64,000 nucleotides of DNA from Candidatus Thermochlorobacter aerophilus (lineage in GTDB: Bacteria > Bacteroidota > Chlorobiia > Chlorobiales > Thermochlorobacteraceae). The position numbers were made by a program, and so were the translations under genes. This document shows, one piece after another, positions 36,253-45,095 of the stretch. Each line of letters begins with the position of its first letter. The first letter of the stretch is position 1. Below the pieces are notes generated by a model. That model was not told the origin of the DNA and searched no databases. It was given only the letters and a program-made list of their open reading frames with translations. Location: positions 78,867 to 142,866 of the forward strand of contig PHFL01000049.1 in the NCBI GenBank assembly GCA_002794105.1, written 5' to 3'.

Positions 36253-37236
36253 TTAAGATGGGACTCTTAGGCTACCTACATATTCAGCGAAAGTGTATTC
36301 AGCGTTGGCAAAATGCGTCTCAATTTGGTGAGCCAGGATTTCACCGATACGGGGTTGGACGAAATTCATCGTGCCCACCTGCACAGCGCGAGCGCCAACG
36401 AGGAAAAACTCCATAGCGTCCTCAAAACAGGTAATGCCGCCCATGCCAACAATCGGGATATGCACAGCCTGATAGACTTCCCATACTTTTGCTAGCGCAA
36501 TTGGCTTAATTGCTGGTCCAGAAAGTCCGCCCGTAATGTTTTTGAGCTTTGGGGTGCGGGTGCGGTAATCGACAGCCATGCCCACAACGGTATTGATGAG
36601 CGAAAGAGAGTCAGCGCCGCCACGCTCGGCAGCAAGAGCAATTTGCGCAATAGAGGTAACATTCGGAGTCAGCTTAATCATCAAATGTCGATGAGTAATC
36701 TGGCGCAGGGCTTGCGTGATTTCAAACGTGGCGCCAGCATCGACACCGAAAATGATACACTCGCCTTTTACATTTGGGCATGAGAGATTGATTTCATAGC
36801 CACTGATGCCGGGCTCGGCATCGAGGCGGCGTACCACTTCGCAGTAATCATCAATTGATTTGCCCACGATATTGACGATAACGGCAAGATTGAGCGAGCG
36901 CAAAAACGGTAGTTTTTCTGCAATAAAAGCATCCACGCCAACATTTGCCAGCCCAATCGCATTGAGCATGCCAGCTGGAGTTTCAACAATGCGCTGTGGC
37001 GGATTACCTTCACGAACCTCAAGCGAAATGGCTTTTGTGACCAAGCCACCAAGGGCATTCAAATTGGTGAGAGCAGAAAGTTCCTCGCCAAACGAAGCCG
37101 TGCCAGAAGCCAGTAGCACAGGATTTTTCAGGTTCAAACCCCGCCCGAGCGACACTGCACAAGGACGTGTAGCGTCATGCGAAATATCAGCATGAGCCGC
37201 TTGAGCAAAGGTTCTCTCTGTCGGTAAGTTAGTCAT
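36253..37236 (-). CDS. pyrD: Dihydroorotate dehydrogenase, class 1B catalytic subunit
   Basis: 327 residues. The FMN-binding barrel shows LLASGTASFGEE, NAIGLANVGVDAF, and the catalytic base Cys153 in EINLSCPNVKG, which marks class 1 enzymes; Lys69 lies in VTKAISLE. The IPIVGMGGITCFEDAMEFFLVGA phosphate-binding end is typical of 1B, which uses NAD through a PyrK partner. PyrK is not in the window. A 20-residue N-terminal extension precedes the core. The ATG overlaps the end of the HAS-barrel gene by eight bases, so the two are probably translated together. Confidence 0.94.
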   Translation of the reverse strand: MTNLPTERTFAQAAHADISHDATRPCAVSLGRGLNLKNPVLLASGTASFGEELSALTNLNALGGLVTKAISLEVREGNPPQRIVETPAGMLNAIGLANVGVDAFIAEKLPFLRSLNLAVIVNIVGKSIDDYCEVVRRLDAEPGISGYEINLSCPNVKGECIIFGVDAGATFEITQALRQITHRHLMIKLTPNVTSIAQIALAAERGGADSLSLINTVVGMAVDYRTRTPKLKNITGGLSGPAIKPIALAKVWEVYQAVHIPIVGMGGITCFEDAMEFFLVGARAVQVGTMNFVQPRIGEILAHQIETHFANAEYTFAEYVGSLRVPS

Positions 37237-37819
37237 AGATGCGAGTCAAAATAGATTCCAATCGTCGATGGTCATCAGCTAAAAGATACGAGAGTTCTTT
37301 ACCGAGTGCAATTAAATCTTGGCGAGAAAGTTGTGCTTGGTAGTTACGGAAAAAGGCAACAATCACTTCGTCGGGCGAGGTATCTTTGCTTTGCAAAATA
37401 AGGCGTAAGAAGGTCAGAGGATGTTTGAGAAACGCCGCCACATCGTCGTGAGAAGCGTGATAGACGAAGTCATGTAAGTCAGGCGGAGTTGGCGGCATAG
37501 CTTGCAAGATTTTGCTGCCGAGATAAAACCCAACAGTCAGGGCCGTAAATTCAGTGTGGACAAGTTCCAAGACTTGTGGCATTTCACGGCGAAGCTCTTC
37601 CTTCGTTTTGCCGTGCGGAACAATCTGGCGATGTGCAGCAATAGGGGATTGCTCAATGAACGAGACAATGCCAAACACGGCCGCATGTGCCGTAGCCACT
37701 TTCACCAATTGACCAAGTTTGACAGGCGATAAAGTCTCTTGCAACAACGCTTGCGGCACAACGGCCGAAAACTGCACGGTGTTCGAACGAACAACTTCTC
37801 CAATGTGTGTGCTCTTCAT
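37229..37819 (-). CDS. HAS-barrel domain protein (HerA-associated type)
   Basis: 196 residues, no signal peptide. The N-terminal 90 residues fit the HAS barrel found at the start of HerA ATPases: HIGEVVRSNTVQFSAVV, LGQLVKVATAHAAVFGIVSF, SPIAAHR, then EELRREMPQVLELVHTEFTA. The rest (PPTPPDLHDFVYHA, LTFLRLIL, LIALGKELSYLLADDHRRL) resembles standalone HAS-barrel proteins I recall from cyanobacteria. HerA partners NurA in DNA end resection, and a NurA-like gene lies two genes upstream on the same strand. No ATPase domain is present. It overlaps the preceding stop by four bases and pyrD by eight. Confidence 0.68.
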   Translation of the reverse strand: MKSTHIGEVVRSNTVQFSAVVPQALLQETLSPVKLGQLVKVATAHAAVFGIVSFIEQSPIAAHRQIVPHGKTKEELRREMPQVLELVHTEFTALTVGFYLGSKILQAMPPTPPDLHDFVYHASHDDVAAFLKHPLTFLRLILQSKDTSPDEVIVAFFRNYQAQLSRQDLIALGKELSYLLADDHRRLESILTRIYD

Positions 37820-39864
37820 CGCTTTCTTTTCTTTTCGTTAGGTAGAGCAGTGGAAGCGTCGCTTGTCAGAAGTGCATCTTGCAAAGCGACTTCAACCTGA
37901 CTGACAAAATCCTTGCAGTATCCAAGTTGGCGATAGATAATTTTGCCTGACTTGATAATCACAACGCTGGGCAAAAGCGAGACCTGATAATCTACAATCA
38001 TCTCTGGCGTGGCAGTTGCAAAAGGAATACTAAAAGCAAATTCTTCTGGTGAGGATTTTACCGTCCGCAAATCGTCTTCAGTATCAATGGCAAAGAATCC
38101 TACGCCACGAGCGCGATACTTTGCACTAAGAAGTTGCAATTCAGAAAGTAGCAGTTTGGACATTGTAGAGTTAGGAGACCAAAAGTAAAGCAGAGTAAGT
38201 GGGTTTGCCAAACTTTCAGATGAGACGGTTTTGCCATTGAGCAGCGTAAGCGAGAAAGGTGGAGCGGAACGCAGGGCGGTGCTCAGCAGGCTACTTACAG
38301 ATTCGCCCTTCTTGAATTTGGGTTTCAAGCTCGTGTTGAGCCATGCCTGCACTGCATCTGAGTTTTTGACTGCCAGTGATTTGATGGCATAATCCAACGC
38401 AGCACCATCTTTAAGTTTGTGTAGCAATTTTGCCATCTCAAAGTAGAGCTCAGCTTGTTGGGAAAGGCAAGTTTTTTCTGCTTCACGAAAGTTGGCTAAG
38501 GCGCTTTTGTCATCACCGATGCTCAAATATGCTTTTCCGATGTAGTAGTAAGCACAGCCAATAACATCTTGGTGAAATAAACGGCGAGCGGCTTCCGTTT
38601 GCACGAATTCAGGTTCTGGGCGGAAAACAAGTGGTTTTTGCTTATCCGCTTCAATAGCTTCAATGGCTTTGCTGGCAAGGTCGATAGCAAGACCAGCATA
38701 ATCTTTTGTATCGGCATAGCGAGCGGCAAAACCAAGCAGTGTGAGAGGGTCATAAACCTCGCGGTCATAATCCATGCGCAGAACATCTCTCACATATGGC
38801 AAGGCTTTGGAAGGGTTAAGACTGGCATAGTAGTCAAAAAGATAGCGAATGGCGTAGGTATTGACCCGAGCATTGCGTAAGGCAGTCAAGCGACGATTCA
38901 AGATGCTTTCAGCAAAAATGGCGCCGCGGTCTCGGTAACTAGAAAAGGTCTGGTTGCTGAGGTAAAAGAGCAGGTGTGTAAGGTTCATCTTAGGCGTAAG
39001 TGGGTGTGTAGGATATTTTTCAGTCATGGCGGCAAGAGCAAGTTCGCGCTTGTCGTTGTCAGGCTCTATCAGGAAGCGGTTGTAGAGATTAAGCGGATGC
39101 AGGTAAGTATCAGGAATATCGCGTGTAATTTCATAGGCGCGGCGGCGGTTGTTCATGCCGTAGATATACATGAGCGAGATGGCTTCAAGCAAGCGTGGGT
39201 CATCGCGGCGTTGGCGGCGAACCTCGGCAATTTCGCGCTCAATTGTGGCTAAAGCCTCATCGGTGCGTCCCGCATGCTGAAAGTATAACGACCAATAAGA
39301 AATATAGGCATCATCACTATTGGGATAGAGTGAAAGTTCCGTTTTCAGAAGCGATAGCACGGTATCGATATTGGCTTTGCGGCGCAAAAGGGCATGCGCC
39401 AGCCGATAGTGCGACCACTGCACAGGTTTCCCCGCACGATTGTAGATGAGATAGTCCTCTGTGGCAAGTGAATCTTGGTTGGGAATGTCGGCAATGTAGT
39501 AAGAAAGTATCTGTGCCGATGAAGGTATGGCAATAGGCAAATACCAGTAAAGGTTTCGATAGTTTTCCATTTTGGCGCGCCGAATTTGCGGCGACTCGCT
39601 CTCAAAAAATTCAGGCTGCCAGAACTTGAAGGTATAGACTACCGTGGGCGGAGACTGATTGGAATCAATCGGCTCAGGCGGAAGATAGACCACGTTGAAG
39701 GTGTCGCCAATGACCGTAGAACTGCGCTTGATGCGGGTTTCCGCATCAATGATAGGTGTGTCATCTGGGTCTAAGGTAAGGCATGCAGAAAAAAGCATTG
39801 CACACACTGTGCTAAAAAGAAAAGGTAAAAGAACGAATAGAGTGGATTTTGGATACAGCGTCAT
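37816..39864 (-). CDS. Lipoprotein with helical repeats and Cys-less thioredoxin fold
   Basis: 682 residues. The N-terminal signal sequence ends FSACL, a lipobox with Cys at about 28, so it is probably a lipoprotein. Residues about 150-520 are TPR-like helix pairs (for example IGCAYYYIGKAYLSIGDDKSA). From about 530 a thioredoxin/TlpA-like domain is recognisable (FSLTLLNGKTVSSESL, LTLLYFWSPNSTMS, VGFFAIDTEDD, SLLPSVVIIKSGKII), but the CxxC site is replaced by Ser-Pro-Asn-Ser, so no redox activity is expected. The stop overlaps the HAS-barrel ATG. Function unknown; the architecture suggests a periplasmic scaffold. Confidence 0.75.
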   Translation of the reverse strand: MTLYPKSTLFVLLPFLFSTVCAMLFSACLTLDPDDTPIIDAETRIKRSSTVIGDTFNVVYLPPEPIDSNQSPPTVVYTFKFWQPEFFESESPQIRRAKMENYRNLYWYLPIAIPSSAQILSYYIADIPNQDSLATEDYLIYNRAGKPVQWSHYRLAHALLRRKANIDTVLSLLKTELSLYPNSDDAYISYWSLYFQHAGRTDEALATIEREIAEVRRQRRDDPRLLEAISLMYIYGMNNRRRAYEITRDIPDTYLHPLNLYNRFLIEPDNDKRELALAAMTEKYPTHPLTPKMNLTHLLFYLSNQTFSSYRDRGAIFAESILNRRLTALRNARVNTYAIRYLFDYYASLNPSKALPYVRDVLRMDYDREVYDPLTLLGFAARYADTKDYAGLAIDLASKAIEAIEADKQKPLVFRPEPEFVQTEAARRLFHQDVIGCAYYYIGKAYLSIGDDKSALANFREAEKTCLSQQAELYFEMAKLLHKLKDGAALDYAIKSLAVKNSDAVQAWLNTSLKPKFKKGESVSSLLSTALRSAPPFSLTLLNGKTVSSESLANPLTLLYFWSPNSTMSKLLLSELQLLSAKYRARGVGFFAIDTEDDLRTVKSSPEEFAFSIPFATATPEMIVDYQVSLLPSVVIIKSGKIIYRQLGYCKDFVSQVEVALQDALLTSDASTALPNEKKRKR

Positions 39865-39873
39865 GGTCAGTGT

Positions 39874-41018
39874 TTAGAGTTTTGAGATTCTCTTCGAGAG
39901 GCTTTTTGCAGAATAGTTGAGCGCATAGCCTTTTGCCGAGCAGATTTGCTGCAAAAGTCGATAGAATTCTTCTTGGTCCGATGGCTTGATGGTGGCTTGT
40001 TCATGAGCTTCTACGAGTGTCATAGGGTAACCGCCGCCCTTTTTTAGGTCGTCAAAGATAGCGGCATGAATAAAATCTACTTTGCCTTGCTCATAGCACC
40101 AACTCGGAAATTCAATGCGTGCAATTTCTTGACCGGTATGAAGATAGAAAAAATAAATCCTATCCGCAGGGTTATAATGCGCAAGCACTTCGGAGCGGCT
40201 GGCAAAAATTGCAGAGCGCTCACCTACGGAGAGAAAAGTGGCAAAGAAGGCAGCATCGTTGAGCGTGTTTGGCAAATGGATTTGCGCCGCATCCAGTTCT
40301 GGGCGAAGTAAAATTTGAAAGCAAATTGACCACTTCTTTGCTACTTGGGCGACTGATGTAGCTTGCCAGCGTAAAGTGATGTTCACGAAACTGTGTAAGA
40401 AATCCGCCATAACGCACAACAAACGAGCGCTGCAAAGAAAGATTTTTGATGCGCTTGAGATGCCAGCAAAATCAATGTCCCATCAGCTAAGGCGAAGGAG
40501 CGGTCGGCGAGCACAGTGGGCATGATGAGCAGCATGTAGCAAGGTGCGCGAATTCCTCTTCTTGGCGTAGCGCCGTAATGACTTCGGAAGATACAGGCGG
40601 CTCTTCATCCTCCTCGAGTTGAAGCTCTTGTGCAAGTTGGGCGAATGTCGTAGAGTTGAGCCTGACTGCATAGAGTGGGTTTTTCCGTCGTGCCGATGTG
40701 AAAGATGATTTGGCTAATGTTGAGCAAGAAAAAATCGGCGTTGAGATGTCGGTCAGGGAGGATTTGCGAGCCGTCGGTGGCGCAGAGAGTAAGCGCAGAT
40801 GGGCGAGCGGGCACGGATTGCTTGAAGGTGGGTTCTTCTATGGGAACTGCGGCAACGGTATGAGCAATTTGCTGGTCGTCGTAGCGTGAGCGCAAATCAA
40901 CCTGCGAGCGAAAGGCGTCATAAAACTGCGCCAACGCCTGCTGTTCTTGCTGGGCACGCACCATGAGCCGCTCGGCAAAGGTCGCTAAGTCGTTGTAGAT
41001 GCTGTGAAATTGAAGCAT
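39874..41018 (-). pseudogene. nurA: NurA-family DNA end-processing nuclease, broken by frameshifts
   Basis: The coding signal of one NurA-like protein is spread over several frames. The N-terminal part (41018 to about 40686) holds the catalytic-type motif LCATDGSQILPDRH with Asp82. It continues only after shifts near 40677-40686 (LYAVRLNSTTFAQLAQEL), 40525-40550 (LADRSFALADGTLI), 40455-40475 (LWHLKRIKNLS, LASYISRPSSKEVVNLLSN) and 40305-40322 (DAAFFATFLSVGERSAIF). The intact C-terminal frame (to 39874) has VDFIHAAIFDDLKKGGGYPM and LVEAHEQATI. Each shift can be undone by about one base, some at short homopolymers. Either a decaying gene or local assembly errors. An HAS-barrel partner is intact nearby. 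Confidence 0.75.
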
Positions 41019-41150
41019 GTCTCCTGAAGAGCAATTTGGTTCAAAAATAGGGCGCTCATGCCTTTTGACGAAAAAGTGAAAATTTTTTGGTGCAAGTGTT
41101 GCAAAAATGTTTCTTCAGTATTAAGTTTGTGTTAACTGCAAATCTTCAAA

Positions 41151-41236
41151 CACCCGACGCCCGTCGGGTGGCTATACGGTGTGGGGGACGTATAGCACGC
41201 AAGGCGCCGAGAGGCGCTTTGACGTTTTAAAGCGCC
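41151..41236. repeat. Three consecutive perfect inverted repeats
   Basis: In the 273-base gap between nurA and the large outer-membrane gene, three hairpins follow one another: CACCCGACG-cc-CGTCGGGTG (41151-41170), GCTATACG with CGTATAGC (41171-41196), and GGCGCTTT with AAAGCGCC (41213-41236). On the minus strand they lie after the 1249-residue gene, so one may be its terminator, though only a short T-run (TTT) follows the last stem. A REP-like repeat or a structured RNA are alternatives. The rest of the gap shows nothing. Confidence 0.55.
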
Positions 41237-41291
41237 AGCAAAACTTCAAGTGGCGCACCAATAACAACTACGCCAAAGCGTGTCAAATCGG

Positions 41292-44200
41292 CTAAAACAC
41301 AGCGCGAACCTCTGCTCGTCCTGTATGAATCACGCGCCCAATAGGTAAGGCGCGACCGTCGTAGCCTATAGAAGCAGTAATGAAGTTGTTGATGCGGTAA
41401 TCAGCATCGAGACGCCAGATGAGCGTGGTGCCGAAAGGATTGCCGTTAGAAAGCTCAAACACGGCATCAAATGGGCTGACGCCTGATAGAGTGGCTTCGG
41501 TGCGCTCGAGTTGAGCATTGAGTCGCCCTTTTCCGCGAAAAGAGTAAATGGCACGCAGTTGCTGAGCGTTAAGTAGAGACTGGGCGGCATTGCCCCCGCG
41601 CGAGAGTGGAAAGGTGTCTTCACGCTGCTCAAAAGACAGGCGCACCCGATTTCCAAATCTGAACAGGGCGATAAGAACATCAGCGGCAAAGCCAAGCGAA
41701 TTGATAAAAAACTGCCGACCTGTAGCACCAAAGTCACGGGCTTGCAATGCGGCAGCTTGTGCCGTGTTAAGACCAGAAAAAAGATTCAGCTCAATGCCAA
41801 GGGCGTAACCAAAGCGTGTAACCGCACGCACGCTACGCTCCACAAATAGCCGCCGCTCTACGCCAAGACTAAACTGGTTGATACCAGTGCGCTGCTGGAA
41901 GCGAAAACGCAAGTTGGTAAGCTCATTTTCAAAGAGGTAGAGGTCTTGCTGCAGGGTCAAGTTGCCAACAACGGTTGTAGAGTCGTTTTGGAAGGATGAA
42001 AAATCCAGAAAGTAGATGCGGCGTAGCTCGCGCTCGAGACTGCGCTCTTCGATGCGAAAGAGCGATTCGGTCGAGAAGGCGGAAAGAATTTTTTCAAGCA
42101 AAGTTTCGCGAGAGGCAAAAAATCGTATGGGGCGCAGGCGGAAGCGCAAACTGGTTTTCAGGTCAATGGTGGGGAAGAGTTGGTCGCTGGGAAAGGTGCG
42201 CAAGATGTATTGCAGGTTGTCGTCGCCCACTTCACCGATGAAGGTAATTGGCAAGAATTCATCAAACTCGCGTAGCCCATTGCCGTTGCGGTCGCGCCAG
42301 ATGAAGTTGCCGCGTCCGAGTGGTACGGCAAAAAATTGTCGTTCCAAGCGAGAGGTCTGTTCGGTCGACACATCATAGAGCCATTCTATTTCCAGTGCAG
42401 AGCGAAACGGTGTGTAGCGCGTCTGAAAACGCAGAAGAAAGGTTTCAATATCACGCTCGCCACGCTCACGAAAGCGAGAGCTAAACTGCCGTATGCGGTT
42501 GGTAAAGTTCAGCCATGCGAGAAATTCGTTGGCGGTAATGAATTGCCACTCTGCTGAAACGGTGCGCGCAATGGAGGCAGGCACAAGCGATGCGCCAAAC
42601 GGCTGCGGCGAATCAAAAAGCTCATCGGCACGGTATCCGAAGCTGAATGACAAATTTTGTCCGATAAAGTCGGTGAGCCCAAGTCCAGCGGTGGCATCAA
42701 GAATGTAGTGGCTATCGGAACGAAGCGTATCGGCAGGCAGCGAGCGTGTGGCTTTCTGACTAAGTTCCAAGTGGAAGAATGGACGAATGCCAAAATTCCA
42801 AAAGCCGTTGTTTGCCAAACGAAATTGTGCATGAAACTGACCGATTTGTCGGAGCCAAGTGGCTTGTTCAGCCAAAAGCTCATTGCGGCTCGAGGTGTAG
42901 GCGACGCTATAACTTGAGCTCAAAAGTGAATCCACTTGCAAGCGAGCTTCAGCTTCTTGGCGTGTGGAGTTGAAGAGTGTTTCACGGTCAAGTTGACCGA
43001 TGCGGTAGGAGAGCGAAAAGGGCGTCCAAGGCGTGTAGGTAAAGGCGGCATTGCGAATGCGTTCGGCAGTTTGCGCAGTAAAAAGTGGGCGTCCGTCAAA
43101 ATCAATCAAGTTAAAGTTGCGGTTGAGGTCAACAGGCAGTGTGCGGTCAATGAAGGCAAAGAATTTCGAGGTTTCGCGCTGTGAAAGTTGCGCTTCGAAT
43201 TTACCAAGAGAAATGCCGAAGAGTTCGAGTGTCTGCGGCGAAAATTTTGCGCCAAGTGTGTAAGCGCGTCCGGGGCTCAAGGTGTCATCGAGGGTAGAGA
43301 ATTTGTTGAAATCGTTCTGGGAAAGTGCGCCTTCGAGCGAGAGTGAGAAGCCTTTGAATGGCGAAAGTTGCAGCGAAAGGTCAAACACTTGCTGTGCGGT
43401 TGGAATGGGCAAGAGCGCAAAGGGAACATAGTTGCCTTGACCTTCGCCCACATAGTCGTAGATGCCAAAGTTCAGTCGTCGGTATGAGCCTTGTCCGTCG
43501 GGCACGGGGCTAAAGGGCGGGTTCCAAAATGCGCCGGGTGCGCCTTCACCAGCGAAGCGGAAAATCTCGATGCGGCGTCCGCCAATCAGCGTATCGAGTT
43601 TGATGTAGGCGCCGCGCGGGCGTCCGAGGCTATCAGTGCCCACAAAAGCCGTGGTGTCGGTTGCACGAAAACGGTCTGCTCCAGCATTGCGCAGACTTTC
43701 ACGACCGCGCTCGGTCAGAAGAAAATCAATCGGAGAATTTTCATCGTCGGATTCAGAGACAAATGAGGCTTGAAACTTGATGCGCTCATCAAACAAGCTG
43801 GTTTGAGCTTTTCCAGAAAGGAAGTTGCGTGGATAGAGCCGCTCGGTAAACTGAAAATCAACTGTGATGCGCGACTGCTGCGTAATAAGACGGCGCGGCT
43901 GAAAGTAAATTTCACCAGTTGCATATTCAATTACATAGTCATTGTTTTGTCCGCGCACCATCAGTTCGCCATTGACATAGACCCGCTCGGTGCCTGCCAG
44001 CACAATGATAAACGGCTCGCCATTTGGTCCAGTGAGTCGGTATGGACCTTGCACGCCATCGCGCCCATTGAATTGATTGACATGGAAGCGCCCGCGTGCA
44101 TTGGCAAAAGCAAGCAGTGCCGCCGCAGAGCTACTGTTGCCAATTGGCATAGAGCCCTCGACTTTGCCGCCCTGCAATCGGCGCTCGAGATTGGCAAACT

Positions 44201-45041
44201 CTGTGCCGCCAAGCGAAAGATTAAAATCACCAATGGTGGCTTTGGCTTGTTCTGCACGAATTTCAACAAACACACGGTCAAATTCCTGCAAGGTTTGCGT
44301 ATTGCCTTCAGGCTGAATTGGAGTGTTTTCGTCGGTAAGTGCGGCGGCAATTTCCACGCCGGGCGCAATGGTGCCTTCAAGCTGCAAGCGTAGCCCAGAT
44401 GTAATGTTCAAATCTTGATTGGAGCCGATGGTGATGCCGCGCACCAAACTGCCTGAACGGCGCAGCGTGGTGCCAGAGAAAATGTCGTCCAATTGTAGCG
44501 ATGAGTTTTGAGACATCGGCGCTCTAAGGGTTTGGCTCTGAAGCGTAGAATCCAAGGAAATTGGGAAAAGAATTTCGCGCCGCACATACTCTCGCTTCAG
44601 GGCAAATGGCAAGGCTTGATAGCGAACTTCTAAGCGATGCGCGCTGCTGTCACGGAAAAGATAACGCAGATACAAAATGCCGCGTGTGCAATCGAGCCGA
44701 TAGCGTGTGGAATCGACGGGGAGATTATCGAAGAAGATTTTCTCCGTGCCGCAAAAAATAAATTCATCGGGCAGTTTGAGCGAATCAATGGGCGGCGTGA
44801 GCCATATCAAGATTTTTTCGCTGCCGTGCTGTTCGGCGCGCTCAAGGCGAGGCAAATGGTGCAAAAGAGAATCGCTTTGCAAGGCGCATGCACAAAGCTC
44901 TGCGCTTGGATGCAGAAAAAACAAGATAAGCCAAGACAATAGCCAAAAGTATGGTGCAGGATAAGACCGTTGAGCAAAATTCAGGTGCAACGCCGTGAAT
45001 CTGATGCAATCGCTAAGAAGTAGAGCACAAAACCAAGACAC
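41292..45041 (-). CDS. Large outer-membrane beta-barrel protein, unknown function
   Basis: 1249 residues, starting with GTG at 45041; a hydrophobic stretch at about 33-50 is a probable signal sequence, so the true start may be a little further in. After a beta-rich head (about 60-200) comes a conserved stretch SLVRGITIGSNQDLNITSG, IAAALTDENTPIQPEGNTQTL and FVEIRAEQAKATIGDFNLSL (about 210-300). A domain with VYVNGELMVRGQNNDYVIEY and GEIYFQPRRLITQQSRITVD follows. From about 420 on, alternating strands with many Arg, Phe and Gln residues form a very large barrel, ending GRAEVRAVF. It is next to a T9SS cargo gene. Similar proteins occur in Chlorobi/Ignavibacteria as hypothetical proteins. No family name known to me. 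Confidence 0.75.
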   Translation of the reverse strand: MSWFCALLLSDCIRFTALHLNFAQRSYPAPYFWLLSWLILFFLHPSAELCACALQSDSLLHHLPRLERAEQHGSEKILIWLTPPIDSLKLPDEFIFCGTEKIFFDNLPVDSTRYRLDCTRGILYLRYLFRDSSAHRLEVRYQALPFALKREYVRREILFPISLDSTLQSQTLRAPMSQNSSLQLDDIFSGTTLRRSGSLVRGITIGSNQDLNITSGLRLQLEGTIAPGVEIAAALTDENTPIQPEGNTQTLQEFDRVFVEIRAEQAKATIGDFNLSLGGTEFANLERRLQGGKVEGSMPIGNSSSAAALLAFANARGRFHVNQFNGRDGVQGPYRLTGPNGEPFIIVLAGTERVYVNGELMVRGQNNDYVIEYATGEIYFQPRRLITQQSRITVDFQFTERLYPRNFLSGKAQTSLFDERIKFQASFVSESDDENSPIDFLLTERGRESLRNAGADRFRATDTTAFVGTDSLGRPRGAYIKLDTLIGGRRIEIFRFAGEGAPGAFWNPPFSPVPDGQGSYRRLNFGIYDYVGEGQGNYVPFALLPIPTAQQVFDLSLQLSPFKGFSLSLEGALSQNDFNKFSTLDDTLSPGRAYTLGAKFSPQTLELFGISLGKFEAQLSQRETSKFFAFIDRTLPVDLNRNFNLIDFDGRPLFTAQTAERIRNAAFTYTPWTPFSLSYRIGQLDRETLFNSTRQEAEARLQVDSLLSSSYSVAYTSSRNELLAEQATWLRQIGQFHAQFRLANNGFWNFGIRPFFHLELSQKATRSLPADTLRSDSHYILDATAGLGLTDFIGQNLSFSFGYRADELFDSPQPFGASLVPASIARTVSAEWQFITANEFLAWLNFTNRIRQFSSRFRERGERDIETFLLRFQTRYTPFRSALEIEWLYDVSTEQTSRLERQFFAVPLGRGNFIWRDRNGNGLREFDEFLPITFIGEVGDDNLQYILRTFPSDQLFPTIDLKTSLRFRLRPIRFFASRETLLEKILSAFSTESLFRIEERSLERELRRIYFLDFSSFQNDSTTVVGNLTLQQDLYLFENELTNLRFRFQQRTGINQFSLGVERRLFVERSVRAVTRFGYALGIELNLFSGLNTAQAAALQARDFGATGRQFFINSLGFAADVLIALFRFGNRVRLSFEQREDTFPLSRGGNAAQSLLNAQQLRAIYSFRGKGRLNAQLERTEATLSGVSPFDAVFELSNGNPFGTTLIWRLDADYRINNFITASIGYDGRALPIGRVIHTGRAEVRAVF

Positions 45042-45095
45042 CGGGGCGAAGTTAGCATAAGCGCTGAAATAAATTCAAGACCAAAGAAGATGGCA

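Noticed and set aside
43770..44393. 207-residue plus-strand open frame opposite the 1249-residue protein
   Set aside because: Antisense to a continuous conserved stretch of the outer-membrane protein; no start context and no family features.
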